The notes under the pieces are model-generated. The model saw only the letters and a program-made list of their open reading frames with translations. It was not told where the DNA came from and searched no databases. DNA of 64,000 bases from UBA9676 sp963741615. GTDB taxonomy: Bacteria; Actinomycetota; Actinomycetes; Streptosporangiales; Streptosporangiaceae. The stretch is from the NCBI GenBank assembly GCA_963741615.1, contig CAVUIU010000027.1, forward strand, positions 71,074 through 135,073. The letters run 5' to 3'. Below are positions 47,219 to 55,512 of this stretch, in pieces. How positions within the stretch are numbered: position 1 is the first letter of the stretch; each line of letters begins with the position of its first letter. A program made the translations under genes and the position numbers.

Positions 47219-48754
47219 GTGGCGCACGAGGTAAAAGCGGCAAAGGTGGAGTGGAATCGGCCCGCGGATCGTCTTCGCGAGCTGGCGGAGGAAATGCCAA
47301 ACGCGGTGCTCACTGAGTTTGGCAATGTCGCGGTGAAGGCGAAGGTGGACTCCCGCAGCACACGGTCAACCTACATCGTCGAAGACTCGACCAATGCCAC
47401 CAGGCAAACGATGACCCGGGCGGAATTCGACCGCGTCGCGGCGGAGCAGGACGCCTACATCGCCGAGAGCCACGTGGTGGTCGTGGACGGCTACATCGGG
47501 TCGGACCCTGGCTTCCGGACCCGGGCACGGCTGCTCATGGAGGCCGCCAACGCCAACGTGGCGGGCATGCAGCAGCAGCTGTACTACCCCGTGGATGACG
47601 ACTACGACCCGGCGACCTGGGAGCCGGACACCACGGTCATCTACACGCCGAACCTCCCTGCTCCCGGCTACCCGGACGACCGGGTCATCGCCGTCAACCT
47701 CTCCTGCAATATCACCCGCGTGCTCAACTCCGACTACTTCGGTGAGTCGAAGAAGGGCGGGCTGCGGATGTGGAACAACATCGTCTACGACCGCGGTGGC
47801 CTGGCCCTGCACGCGGGGTGCAAGGTGATGCCGGTCGGCGGCCGGCCGCGGGCAATCCTCATCGTGGGCCTGTCCGGCACCGGCAAGACCACGACCACCT
47901 TCACCACCCAGCTGGGGAGCAAGCCGGCCCAGGACGACTTCATCGCGCTCATGCCCGGCGGCCGGGTCTACACGACCGAGAACGGCTGCTTCGCCAAGAC
48001 CTTCGGGCTCGATCCCGACTTCGAGCCCGCCATCTACCACGCGACCATCAAGCCGGACGCCTACCTGGAGAACGTCTCGGTCAACGGCGCCGGGACCGTC
48101 AACTTCTTCGACACCTCCTACACCAAGAACGGCCGCACGACCTGGCCCTTCTCCTACGTCGACCCGTGGCCGGCGAACGACATCCCGCCAGCGGAGTTCC
48201 TGCTCATCCTCAACCGGAACGAGAACATCGTGCCCGGTGTGGCGCGCCTGGACCGGGCACGGGCCGCCGCGTACTTCATGCTGGGCGAGACCACCGGCAC
48301 CTCGGCCGGCGGCAAGGACGAAGAGGGCAAGTTCCTGCGCGTGCCCGGGACCAACCCCTTCTTCCCGCGCGACATGTCCGACATGGGCAACCGGATGCTG
48401 GAACTGCTCGACGGCCACGAGATGAAGGTGTTCGTGCTGAACACCGGCCGGGTGGGGGGCGGTGACGAGCATGAGGGGTCCAAGAAGCTCACCATCCCGG
48501 ACTCGTCCGCCATCGTCCAGGCGCTCGTGGAGGGCACCATCAGCTGGACCACCGACCCGGACTTCGGGTACGAGATCGCCGAATCGGTGCCGGGGATCGG
48601 GGACATCGAACTCCTCCAGCCTCGCCGGCTCTATGAGCGGCAGGACAGGATGGACGAGTACGAGGCGATGGTGGCCCGGATGAAGCGGGAGCGCCGGGAG
48701 TACCTGTCCTCGTTCACCAGCCTTGACGAGGCCATCGTCAAGTCGATCGGCTGA
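47219..48754 (+). CDS. pckA: Phosphoenolpyruvate carboxykinase (ATP type)
   Basis: Converts oxaloacetate and ATP to PEP, ADP and CO2, the first step of gluconeogenesis. The 511-residue protein has the P-loop IVGLSGTGKTTTTFTT, the acidic kinase-2 region (AQDDFIALMPGGRVYTTENG), FAKTFGLDPDFEPAIYHATI, and a C-terminal TIPDSSAIVQALVEGTISWT. The P-loop form and length match the ATP-type enzyme, whereas many actinobacteria use the GTP-type (PckG); the N-terminal 130 residues are divergent from E. coli PckA. GTG 47219 follows AGGAGGAG. It appears monocistronic. Confidence 0.9.
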   Translation: MAHEVKAAKVEWNRPADRLRELAEEMPNAVLTEFGNVAVKAKVDSRSTRSTYIVEDSTNATRQTMTRAEFDRVAAEQDAYIAESHVVVVDGYIGSDPGFRTRARLLMEAANANVAGMQQQLYYPVDDDYDPATWEPDTTVIYTPNLPAPGYPDDRVIAVNLSCNITRVLNSDYFGESKKGGLRMWNNIVYDRGGLALHAGCKVMPVGGRPRAILIVGLSGTGKTTTTFTTQLGSKPAQDDFIALMPGGRVYTTENGCFAKTFGLDPDFEPAIYHATIKPDAYLENVSVNGAGTVNFFDTSYTKNGRTTWPFSYVDPWPANDIPPAEFLLILNRNENIVPGVARLDRARAAAYFMLGETTGTSAGGKDEEGKFLRVPGTNPFFPRDMSDMGNRMLELLDGHEMKVFVLNTGRVGGGDEHEGSKKLTIPDSSAIVQALVEGTISWTTDPDFGYEIAESVPGIGDIELLQPRRLYERQDRMDEYEAMVARMKRERREYLSSFTSLDEAIVKSIG

Positions 48755-49146
48755 CCGGCCTGGCCCGGCCCCGCCCGCCCGGCCCGGCCGGTACCGCAGC
48801 CCCGCGTCCGGCTCACGCCGACGGCGGGGCCGTGGCCTGCCCGGCTTGACGGCGCCCTGGCCGGGGCTTTACTGGATCTTGCCCGTGTTCGGTGTGCTGG
48901 CATGGCTCCCGGCGTGGCACGATGAAAGAGCCGGTCCGCCCGCTGGGCAGGCCCGGCCGTCCCGGGGCGCCAGCTGTCACGATCGCGGCCCGGTGGTGAC
49001 ATCCTTGATAGCGTGCTCAGTGGCGATGGCACTGCTGCCCCGCTAGCCTCACCGCCCACAGAGGCCACAGCGCTCACCGGGTTATCACCCGGCGCGGCAT
49101 CTGGCCGTTCCGGCGTCAGCAAGGCATCAGCGGAGAGAAGGTTGGG
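48755..49146. other. Intergenic region between pckA and isoprenyl transferase
   Basis: A 392-base GC-rich stretch. No reading frame with normal codon bias, clear tRNA or strong repeat is seen. It probably contains the promoter of the cis-prenyltransferase gene. AGAGAAGG at 49134-49141 is the likely ribosome site of that gene. Confidence 0.45.
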
Positions 49147-49908
49147 ATGGGATTTCGCGATCTCGTCTACCGGCTGTACGAGCGGAGGCTGGAGGCATCG
49201 CTCTCGGGGCACTCGATCCCGCGGCACGTCGGGGTGATCCTGGATGGCAACCGGCGGTGGGCGCGGTCCGCCGGCCTGGCCGACGTGAGTTCCGGCCATC
49301 AGAAGGGCGCCGATCACATCTTCGAACTGCTCGCCTGGTGCCGCCAGGCCGGCGTGGAGGTGGTCACCCTGTGGCTGCTGTCCACCGACAACCTCGCCCG
49401 CCCGGACGCCGAGGTCGAGGCGCTGCTCCGGATCATCGAGACCACCGTGCAGGGACTGGTCGCCCAGGGCTGGCACGTCAAGCCGGTCGGCGCCCTCGAC
49501 CTGCTCCCGGCGGAGACGGCGCAGGTGCTCAAGGACGCCGCCGAGGCCACCACGGACACCCCGGGGCTGCTGGTGAACGTCGCCGTCGGGTACGGCGGCA
49601 GGCGCGAGATCGCGGACGCCGTCAGGTCCCTGCTCTACGATCACGCCACCAAGGGCACCAGCATCGAGGAACTCGCGGAGATCCTCGACGTGGAGCACAT
49701 CGCCGACCACCTGTACACGGCGGGCCTGCCCGACCCGGACCTGGTCATCAGGACCTCGGGGGAGCAGCGGCTTGGCGGGTTCATGCTGTGGCAGAGCGTG
49801 CACTCGGAGTTCTACTTCTGCGACGCCTACTGGCCGGCCTTCCGGCGGGTCGATTTCCTGCGCGCCCTGCGCTCGTACGCGGCGCGTCACCGGCGGTTCG
49901 GTTCCTGA
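49147..49908 (+). CDS. uppS: cis-Prenyltransferase (isoprenyl diphosphate synthase, UppS family)
   Basis: Builds a Z-polyprenyl diphosphate carrier (undecaprenyl or shorter) from isopentenyl diphosphate. The 253-residue protein shows HVGVILDGNRRWARSAGLAD with the catalytic Asp, WCRQAGVEVVTLWLLSTDNL, and the C-terminal DLVIRTSGEQRLGGFMLWQS with the pyrophosphate-binding Arg, then SEFYFCDAYWPAFR. Chain length cannot be read by eye; actinobacteria often have two paralogues, one short. The neighbouring phoH gene is a common partner. It provides the lipid on which the downstream envelope polymer could be built. Confidence 0.93.
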   Translation: MGFRDLVYRLYERRLEASLSGHSIPRHVGVILDGNRRWARSAGLADVSSGHQKGADHIFELLAWCRQAGVEVVTLWLLSTDNLARPDAEVEALLRIIETTVQGLVAQGWHVKPVGALDLLPAETAQVLKDAAEATTDTPGLLVNVAVGYGGRREIADAVRSLLYDHATKGTSIEELAEILDVEHIADHLYTAGLPDPDLVIRTSGEQRLGGFMLWQSVHSEFYFCDAYWPAFRRVDFLRALRSYAARHRRFGS

Positions 49909-50065
49909 CCACCAGCGCATCGGCGTGACTGTGACGCGGTGCACAGGTACTTCCGGGACAGGCCCAGCCCAGGTACCGTCAGAGCTGGATGGGCGGTGCG
50001 TCGCCGCCCGCCGGGAAGGCCCTCGACATCCTCGAGCTTGTTGCCGGAGCACACAGGCGAGACGA

Positions 50066-50092
50066 GCGAAGGGCCGGCGACCGGCCTTTCGC
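50066..50092 (+). terminator. 12-bp hairpin between uppS and phoH
   Basis: GCGAAGGGCCGG at 50066-50077 pairs with CCGGCCTTTCGC at 50081-50092 (one G-T pair) around CGA. It lies 158 bases after the uppS stop and 73 bases before phoH. No U tract follows. It could be a terminator for uppS, an attenuator for phoH, or part of a structured leader. Confidence 0.55.
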
Positions 50093-50164
50093 GGGGCGGT
50101 CCCGGTCTGACCGACACTTCTGTGTCCGAACGAGGCGCCTACCCCGGCGCCCAGGGGAGAACGA

Positions 50165-51559
50165 GTGGCCAGTTCTTCTGACCGCCGCTCAGCGCGGCAC
50201 AGCAGTACCCGAAGCGACACCGACAGCCCCCGTGCTGAAGAAGCCAGCGCAGCCAGCGCCCGGCGGCACACGTATGTCCTGGACACCAGCGTTCTGCTCG
50301 CCGACCCGGCGGCCATCGGCCGGTTCGCCGAGCATCGCGTTGTCCTGCCCGTCGTGGTCATCACCGAACTGGAGGCCAAACGCCACCATCCCGAACTGGG
50401 TTTCTTCGCCCGCCAGGCCCTGCGGCACCTGGACGACCTGCGGATCACATACGGGCGCCTCGACGCCGACCTCCCGGTCGGCGACCTGGGCGGGACCGTC
50501 CGGGTCGAGCTGAACCATGCCGACCCCCAGGTGCTGCCGCCCGGCTTCCGGCTCGGTGACAACGACACGCGGATACTGTCGGTCGCGCGCAGCCTCGCTG
50601 CCGAGGGGGACGACGTGGTCCTCGTCAGCAAGGATCTGCCCCTGCGGGTGAAGGCGGCCTCCATCGGCCTGACCGCGCAGGAGTACCGGGCCGAACTGCC
50701 CCCCGACTCCGGCTGGACCGGCATGGCCGAGGTGGACATCACCGCGGCCGAGATCGACGAGCTGTACGAGACCGGGAAGCTTGACCTCCCGGCCGCCAGG
50801 GAACTGCCCTGCCACACCGGGCTCGTGCTGGCTGGGGGTACGGCCAGCGGCTCCAGCGCCCTCGCGCGGGTGCTCCCGGACAAGTCGGTGCGACTGGTCC
50901 GCGGCGACCGGGAGGCGTTCGGGCTGCGCGGCCGGAGCGCGGAACAGCGGGTGGCGCTCGAGCTGCTGCTCGACCCCGACATCGGCATCGTCTCGCTGGG
51001 CGGGCGCGCAGGCACGGGGAAATCGGCGCTCGCCCTGTGCGCGGGGCTGGAAGCGGTCATGGACCGGCGCCAGCACCGCAAGGTGGTGGTGTTCCGCCCG
51101 CTGTACGCGGTCGGCGGCCAGGAGCTTGGCTACCTGCCGGGCTCGGAAGCCGACAAGATGAACCCGTGGGCGCAGGCGGTCTACGACACCCTGTCGGCGG
51201 TGACCTCGCAGGACGTCATCGACGAGGTGCTGGCCAGGGACATGTTCGAGGTGCTCCCGCTGACCCACATCCGCGGCCGCTCGCTGCACGACTCGTTCGT
51301 GATCGTGGACGAGGCCCAGTCGCTGGAGCGCGGTGTGCTGCTCACGGTGCTGTCGCGGATCGGCTCGGGCTCACGGGTGGTCCTCACCCACGACATCGCC
51401 CAGCGTGACAACCTGCGGGTGGGCAGGCACGACGGGGTGGTGGCGGTGATCGAGAAGCTCAAGGGGCACCCGCTGTTCGCGCATGTGACCCTGGTCCGCT
51501 CGGAGCGGTCCCCGATCGCTGCTCTGGTGACCGAGATGCTGGAGGACTCCGGCCTGTAA
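50165..51559 (+). CDS. PhoH-family ATPase with N-terminal PIN domain (PhoH2-type)
   Basis: A 464-residue two-domain protein. Residues about 35-160 form a PIN-like RNase domain (YVLDTSVLLADPAAIGRF, VVVITELEAKRHH, LGDNDTRILSVARSL) with the acidic triad. The C-terminal part is a PhoH ATPase: Walker A SLGGRAGTGKSALAL, Walker B FVIVDEAQSLERGVLL, and HDIAQRDN. PIN-PhoH fusions are reported as ATP-dependent RNA helicase/RNases. GTG 50165 begins a Ser/Arg/Ala-rich leader. The ribosome site is GGGAGA. Found beside the cis-prenyltransferase as in many actinobacteria. Confidence 0.9.
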   Translation: MASSSDRRSARHSSTRSDTDSPRAEEASAASARRHTYVLDTSVLLADPAAIGRFAEHRVVLPVVVITELEAKRHHPELGFFARQALRHLDDLRITYGRLDADLPVGDLGGTVRVELNHADPQVLPPGFRLGDNDTRILSVARSLAAEGDDVVLVSKDLPLRVKAASIGLTAQEYRAELPPDSGWTGMAEVDITAAEIDELYETGKLDLPAARELPCHTGLVLAGGTASGSSALARVLPDKSVRLVRGDREAFGLRGRSAEQRVALELLLDPDIGIVSLGGRAGTGKSALALCAGLEAVMDRRQHRKVVVFRPLYAVGGQELGYLPGSEADKMNPWAQAVYDTLSAVTSQDVIDEVLARDMFEVLPLTHIRGRSLHDSFVIVDEAQSLERGVLLTVLSRIGSGSRVVLTHDIAQRDNLRVGRHDGVVAVIEKLKGHPLFAHVTLVRSERSPIAALVTEMLEDSGL

Positions 51560-51625
51560 ACGCGCCCGCATGGCGGTGCCGTGTCCGCGTCACGGGCGGC
51601 GTATCGCGGGTACGGTTACCTCGTC

Positions 51626-52809
51626 ATGAACGACGTACCCCAGTCGCCCGCCCAGCCCACCCGGCCCGCGGAGCCCGACCAGGCCGGCCCGGCCAGCCCG
51701 GCCGGGCTGCCATCACGACCCGCACGCCGGTGTCGGTGATCATGCCCGTGCGGGACGAGCAGCGGAACCTGGAGGAGGCCGTCGGGCATGTGCTCGCGCA
51801 GGAGTACCCGGCCGAGGTCGAGGTGGTGCTCGCGGTCGGTCCCTCGCGCGATGCCACCCACGAGATAGCGGCGCGCCTGGCCGCCGATCCCCGGGTCACC
51901 GTGGTGGCCAACCCCAGCGGGCTCATCCCCGCCGCGAACAACGTGGCGATCAAGGCGTCCCGCCATCCGATCGTCGCCCGGGTGGACGGGCACGCGCTGA
52001 TACCCCCGGGATACCTGCAGCAAGCGGTCAGGACCCTGCAGGAGACCGGTGCGGACAACGTCGGCGGCATCATGGCCGCCGAGGGCGTGACCCCGTTCGG
52101 GCAGGCCGTCGCCTGGGCCATGACCTCGCCGGCGGGAGTCGGCAGCGCGCGTTTCCACACCGGTGGCCGGGCCGGGCCGGCCGACACCGTGTACCTGGGC
52201 GTCTACCGGCGGACGGCGCTGGAACAGGTGGGCGGCTATGACGAGAGCTATCTGCGGGCCGAGGACTGGGAGATGAACCACCGGATCCGGCAGGCCGGTG
52301 GGCTGATCTGGTTCCAGCCCGCGCTGCGGGTCACCTACCGTCCCCGCGCCTCCGTCGCCGCGCTCGCCAGGCAGTACTTCCACTACGGGCGCTGGCGCCG
52401 GGTGGTCTCCCGCCAGCACGCGGGGACGATCAACCTGCGCTACCTTGCCCCGCCGGTGGCGCTTGCCGTGGTCGCCGCGGGCCTGCTGGCGGGCCTGCTG
52501 GGCCTGGCGGGCGGCGTACTCGGCCCCTGGCCGGCGCTGGCCTGGCTGACGCTGGGCTTCCTGGCGCCAGCGGCGTACCTGGCCGGGATCCTGGCGGTGG
52601 CGGCGACCGCCGCCCGCGCCCTGCCCGTCCCGGCGCTGGCCTGGCTGCCGGTGGCCCTGGTCACCATGCATATGGCGTGGGGCTTCGGTTTTCTCACCAG
52701 CCCTCGCAGCCTCATCCCTGGTTATGGTTCCCGGGCTTCCCGGGAACCCGGGCCGTTACCGGCTCCCGCAGCAGGGACTCGGCGATGGCCAGATCACGCG
52801 GATAGGTGA
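51626..52809 (+). CDS. Family 2 glycosyltransferase, 5' part probably frameshifted
   Basis: A GT-A glycosyltransferase: PVSVIMPVRDEQRNLEEAVG at the N-terminus, VANPSGLIPAANNVAIKAS, the DxD-like VARVDGHALIPPG, and DESYLRAEDWEMNHRIRQAG. C-terminal helices (about 240-330 of the mature frame) anchor it in the membrane. The intact frame starts at GTG 51730, which has no ribosome site. ATG 51626 begins NDVPQSPAQPTRPAEPDQAG and joins the catalytic frame (AITTRTPVSVIM) only if one base is added near 51690-51725, so the true protein is probably about 394 residues. The C-terminus overlaps ispD by 98 bases, convergent. The acceptor sugar is unknown. Confidence 0.82.
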
Positions 52810-53455
52810 TCTTGATGTTGCGCTCGCTGCCCGGCACCACGTGAACGCCGAGTTCCGGAAGGTAGCGCAGCACGATCCCGCAGTCGTCGGTCGCGGGCAG
52901 CCCGCCGAAGCCGGGGTCGGCGTCGGCGAGCTGGTAGGCGTGGCGGATCACCGACAGCCGGAACCCCTGCGGGGTCTGGCAGCGGGCCAGGCTGTCCCGG
53001 CGTGGCATGCCGGTCATCACCCCCCCGCTGACGACGGCGATGGTGTCGGACGAGGGGATGGCCACCCCCACCGCCCGGTGGCCGGTGAGCGCCGCCACGC
53101 AGCCGGCGATGATCTGCTGGCTGACCAGCGGCCGGGCGGCGTCGTGGAACAGGACGTCGCACTCCTCGTCGCCGAGTTCGGCGATGGCCCGCCGGGTGGA
53201 CCCCGTCCGGGTGGACCCGCCATCTATGATCTTGCTCAGCTTGGCGTAACCGCCGGCCGAGAGCACCGCCCGCGCCTGGTGAGCATGACCGGCGGCCATG
53301 ACCACCAGGATGCGGTCCACCCCGGGGGCCCGCTCGAACGCGGCGACGGAATGCTCGATCATCGGCCGCCCGGCCAGCGGGAGGAGCTGCTTGGGAACTG
53401 CTGTGCCGAACCGCTCGCCCGAGCCGCCTGCGAGCACCACCGCGACCGTCCGCAT
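52712..53455 (-). CDS. IspD/TarI-family cytidylyltransferase
   Basis: A 247-residue cytidylyltransferase. The nucleotide site is VVLAGGSGERFG, followed by PKQLLPLAGRPMIEHSV; FHDAARPLVS, the RCQTPQGFRLSVIRHAY motif, PATDDCGIVL and SERNIKITYPRDLAIAE complete the IspD/TarI pattern. IspD makes CDP-methylerythritol for isoprenoids; TarI makes CDP-ribitol for teichoic acid. No ispF or carD lies nearby, unlike the housekeeping ispD locus, and the neighbours are envelope genes, so a TarI-like role is more likely here. Divergent from the nucleotidyltransferase at 53601. Confidence 0.85.
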   Translation of the reverse strand: MRTVAVVLAGGSGERFGTAVPKQLLPLAGRPMIEHSVAAFERAPGVDRILVVMAAGHAHQARAVLSAGGYAKLSKIIDGGSTRTGSTRRAIAELGDEECDVLFHDAARPLVSQQIIAGCVAALTGHRAVGVAIPSSDTIAVVSGGVMTGMPRRDSLARCQTPQGFRLSVIRHAYQLADADPGFGGLPATDDCGIVLRYLPELGVHVVPGSERNIKITYPRDLAIAESLLREPVTARVPGKPGNHNQG

Positions 53456-53600
53456 GACGCGGACTCTACCGGCGGCGCTGACCCGGGCTGGCCCCGCCTG
53501 CGCGCGCCCTGTTGCCGGGGCCGCTGACGGCGTATCTTAGATGGCTCTTGTGCTGGTCCGGGCTTTCCCGCCGGCTGGCGGCCCGAGAGGAGGAACGCTG

Positions 53601-54335
53601 GTGATCGGGCTGGTGCTGGCTGCCGGTGCCGGGAGGCGCCTGCGCCCCGACACCGACGAGCTGCCCAAGACTCTGCTGCCCGTGGCCGGGGCGACCACCA
53701 TCCTCGACATCGCGCTGCGTAACCTGGCGGCCGCCGGGCTCACCGACATCGCGGTGGTGGTCGGGCACGCGGCTGAGGTGATCGCGGACGCCTCGGCCGA
53801 CCTGGAACGGGCTCATGGGGTGAGCCTGACGCTGGTGCACAACGACCGTGCCCAGGACTGGAACAACGCCTACTCGCTCTGGCTGGCGCGCGAGTACCTG
53901 CGGCACGGCGCCCTGCTGGTCAACGGCGACACCGTGCACCCGGTGAGCGTGGAGAAGACACTGCTCGCCGCCCGCGGCGCGGCGGGGGTGATCATCGCGA
54001 TCGACGACGTCAAGCCGCTCGCCGAGGAGGAGATGAAGGTCGTCCTCGACGAGCGGGGGCTGCTGGCCCGCATCACCAAGCAGATGGACCCGGCGCTCGC
54101 GCAGGGCGAGTACATCGGGGCCACCCTGATCGAGGCCGGGGCCGCGGGGATGCTCGCCGACGCGCTGGAGGCCACCTGGCGGCGCGATCCCGGCCTGTAC
54201 TACGAGGACGGCTATCAGGAACTCGCCGACCGGGGCGGGCAGATCGCGGCGGCGCCGATCGGGGTGGTGGACTGGGTCGAGGTCGACAACCACGCCGACT
54301 TGCGCCGGGCACGGGAGATCGCCGCCCGCTGCTAG
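53601..54335 (+). CDS. Sugar/alcohol-phosphate nucleotidyltransferase
   Basis: A 244-residue NTP-transferase: GLVLAAGAGRRLRPDTDELP, then KTLLPVAGATTILD (nucleotide and Mg site), YSLWLAREYL, LLVNGDTVHPVSVEK, and DWVEVDNHADLRRAREIA at the end. It resembles phosphocholine or inositol-1-phosphate cytidylyltransferases more than hexose-1-phosphate enzymes, which fits the CDP-alcohol transferase two genes downstream. GTG 53601 follows GAGGAGGAACG. The substrate is inferred only from context. Confidence 0.82.
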   Translation: MIGLVLAAGAGRRLRPDTDELPKTLLPVAGATTILDIALRNLAAAGLTDIAVVVGHAAEVIADASADLERAHGVSLTLVHNDRAQDWNNAYSLWLAREYLRHGALLVNGDTVHPVSVEKTLLAARGAAGVIIAIDDVKPLAEEEMKVVLDERGLLARITKQMDPALAQGEYIGATLIEAGAAGMLADALEATWRRDPGLYYEDGYQELADRGGQIAAAPIGVVDWVEVDNHADLRRAREIAARC

Positions 54336-54456
54336 TCTCGCGGATGACGCGCAGGGCAGCGCGCTGGGGAACAGGCCCGCGCCAGGCCCGTTCACCCGCC
54401 GTCATCCGCCGCCGGTCCCCCCGGGGAGCCGCCGCACACCTTGAGGGAGGAGGCTC

Positions 54457-55512
54457 ATGCCGCTCCTGGCCCGGCTGGTCCCCGCGCCGCTCGCCGTGGA
54501 CGTGCGGCGCGGCGCCATCGCCGATCTCGGCCCGCTGCTGGCTGACCGGCGGATCGCGACCGAGGGGCGGGTCGCGGTCGTGGTCGGGCCCGGTGTCCAC
54601 GGCGATGATGTCGCTACCCGGCTGGCGATCGGGGAGGCGGAGCTCTTCCGGGTCGAGGACGGCACCGTGGACAGCGCGGTCGGTCTCGGCAAGGCGCTGC
54701 GGGCAGGCTCCTACGAGGCGGTGGCCGGCATCGGTGGTGGCCGGACCATCGATGTGACGAAGTTCGCGGCGAACATGGCCGGCATCCCCATGGTCTCGGT
54801 CGCGACGAATCTCGCCCATGACGGCATCGCCTCCCCGACGTGCTCGCTGGTGCACGAGTCGGGCAAGGGTTCCTACGGCGTGGCGCCCCCGGTGGCGGTG
54901 GTGGTGGATCTGGACAGTGTGCATGCGGCGCCGGACCGGCAGGTCAGGGCCGGAATCGGCGACGTGGTCAGCAACCTGTCCGCCATCGCGGACTGGGAGA
55001 TCGCCGCGGCGGACACGGGGGAGCGGATCGACGGGCTGGCGGTCACGCTGGCGCGGTCGGCGGCCCAGGCGGTGCTGCATCAGCCGGGCACCATCGCCTC
55101 CGACGAGTTCCTCACCGTGCTGGCGGAGGCGCTCATCCTGTCCGGGATGGCGATGACCGTGGCCGGCTCCAGCCGCCCGTGCAGCGGCGGCGATCACGAG
55201 ATCCTGCACGCGATCGACAAGCTCTACCCGGACGCCGGCACGCACGGGGAGCTGGCCGGGGTGGGAGCGCTGTTCTGTGCGCAGCTGCGGGGGGACGCCG
55301 GCCAGGCTGAGCTTGTGTCCGCGTGCCTGACCCGGCACAATCTCCCGCGTTCCCCTGCGGATCTGGGACTGTCGGCGGCGGAGTTCACCAAGGCGGTGGT
55401 GTGCGCCCCCGGCATGCGCCCCGGCCGGTACACCATCCTGGAGCGCCTCGGGCTGACCGAGGCGCAGGCGGGGGCGCGAGTGGAGGAGTATGTCCGGTCC
55501 GTCGCTGGCTGA
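54457..55512 (+). CDS. sn-Glycerol-1-phosphate dehydrogenase-like (AraM/EgsA family)
   Basis: A 351-residue metal-dependent dehydrogenase. NAD(P)-binding GIGGGRTIDVTKFAANMAGI, then VSVATNLAHDGIASPTCSLV, is the family signature (HDGIAS). Probable zinc ligands are Asp in GIGDVVSNLSAIAD, His in SGGDHEILHAIDKL and His in GTHGELAGVG. The enzyme would reduce dihydroxyacetone phosphate to sn-glycerol-1-phosphate, the archaeal-type enantiomer, also made by Bacillus AraM. Related 3-dehydroquinate or alcohol dehydrogenases cannot be fully excluded. ATG 54457 has GGAGGAGG. Its 3' end overlaps the CDP-alcohol transferase gene by 23 bases, so the two are translated together. Confidence 0.83.
   Translation: MPLLARLVPAPLAVDVRRGAIADLGPLLADRRIATEGRVAVVVGPGVHGDDVATRLAIGEAELFRVEDGTVDSAVGLGKALRAGSYEAVAGIGGGRTIDVTKFAANMAGIPMVSVATNLAHDGIASPTCSLVHESGKGSYGVAPPVAVVVDLDSVHAAPDRQVRAGIGDVVSNLSAIADWEIAAADTGERIDGLAVTLARSAAQAVLHQPGTIASDEFLTVLAEALILSGMAMTVAGSSRPCSGGDHEILHAIDKLYPDAGTHGELAGVGALFCAQLRGDAGQAELVSACLTRHNLPRSPADLGLSAAEFTKAVVCAPGMRPGRYTILERLGLTEAQAGARVEEYVRSVAG

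Noticed and set aside
49909..50164. Known riboswitch in front of phoH
   Set aside because: A hairpin is present but no conserved core of a c-di-AMP, cobalamin, SAM or similar aptamer could be recognised.
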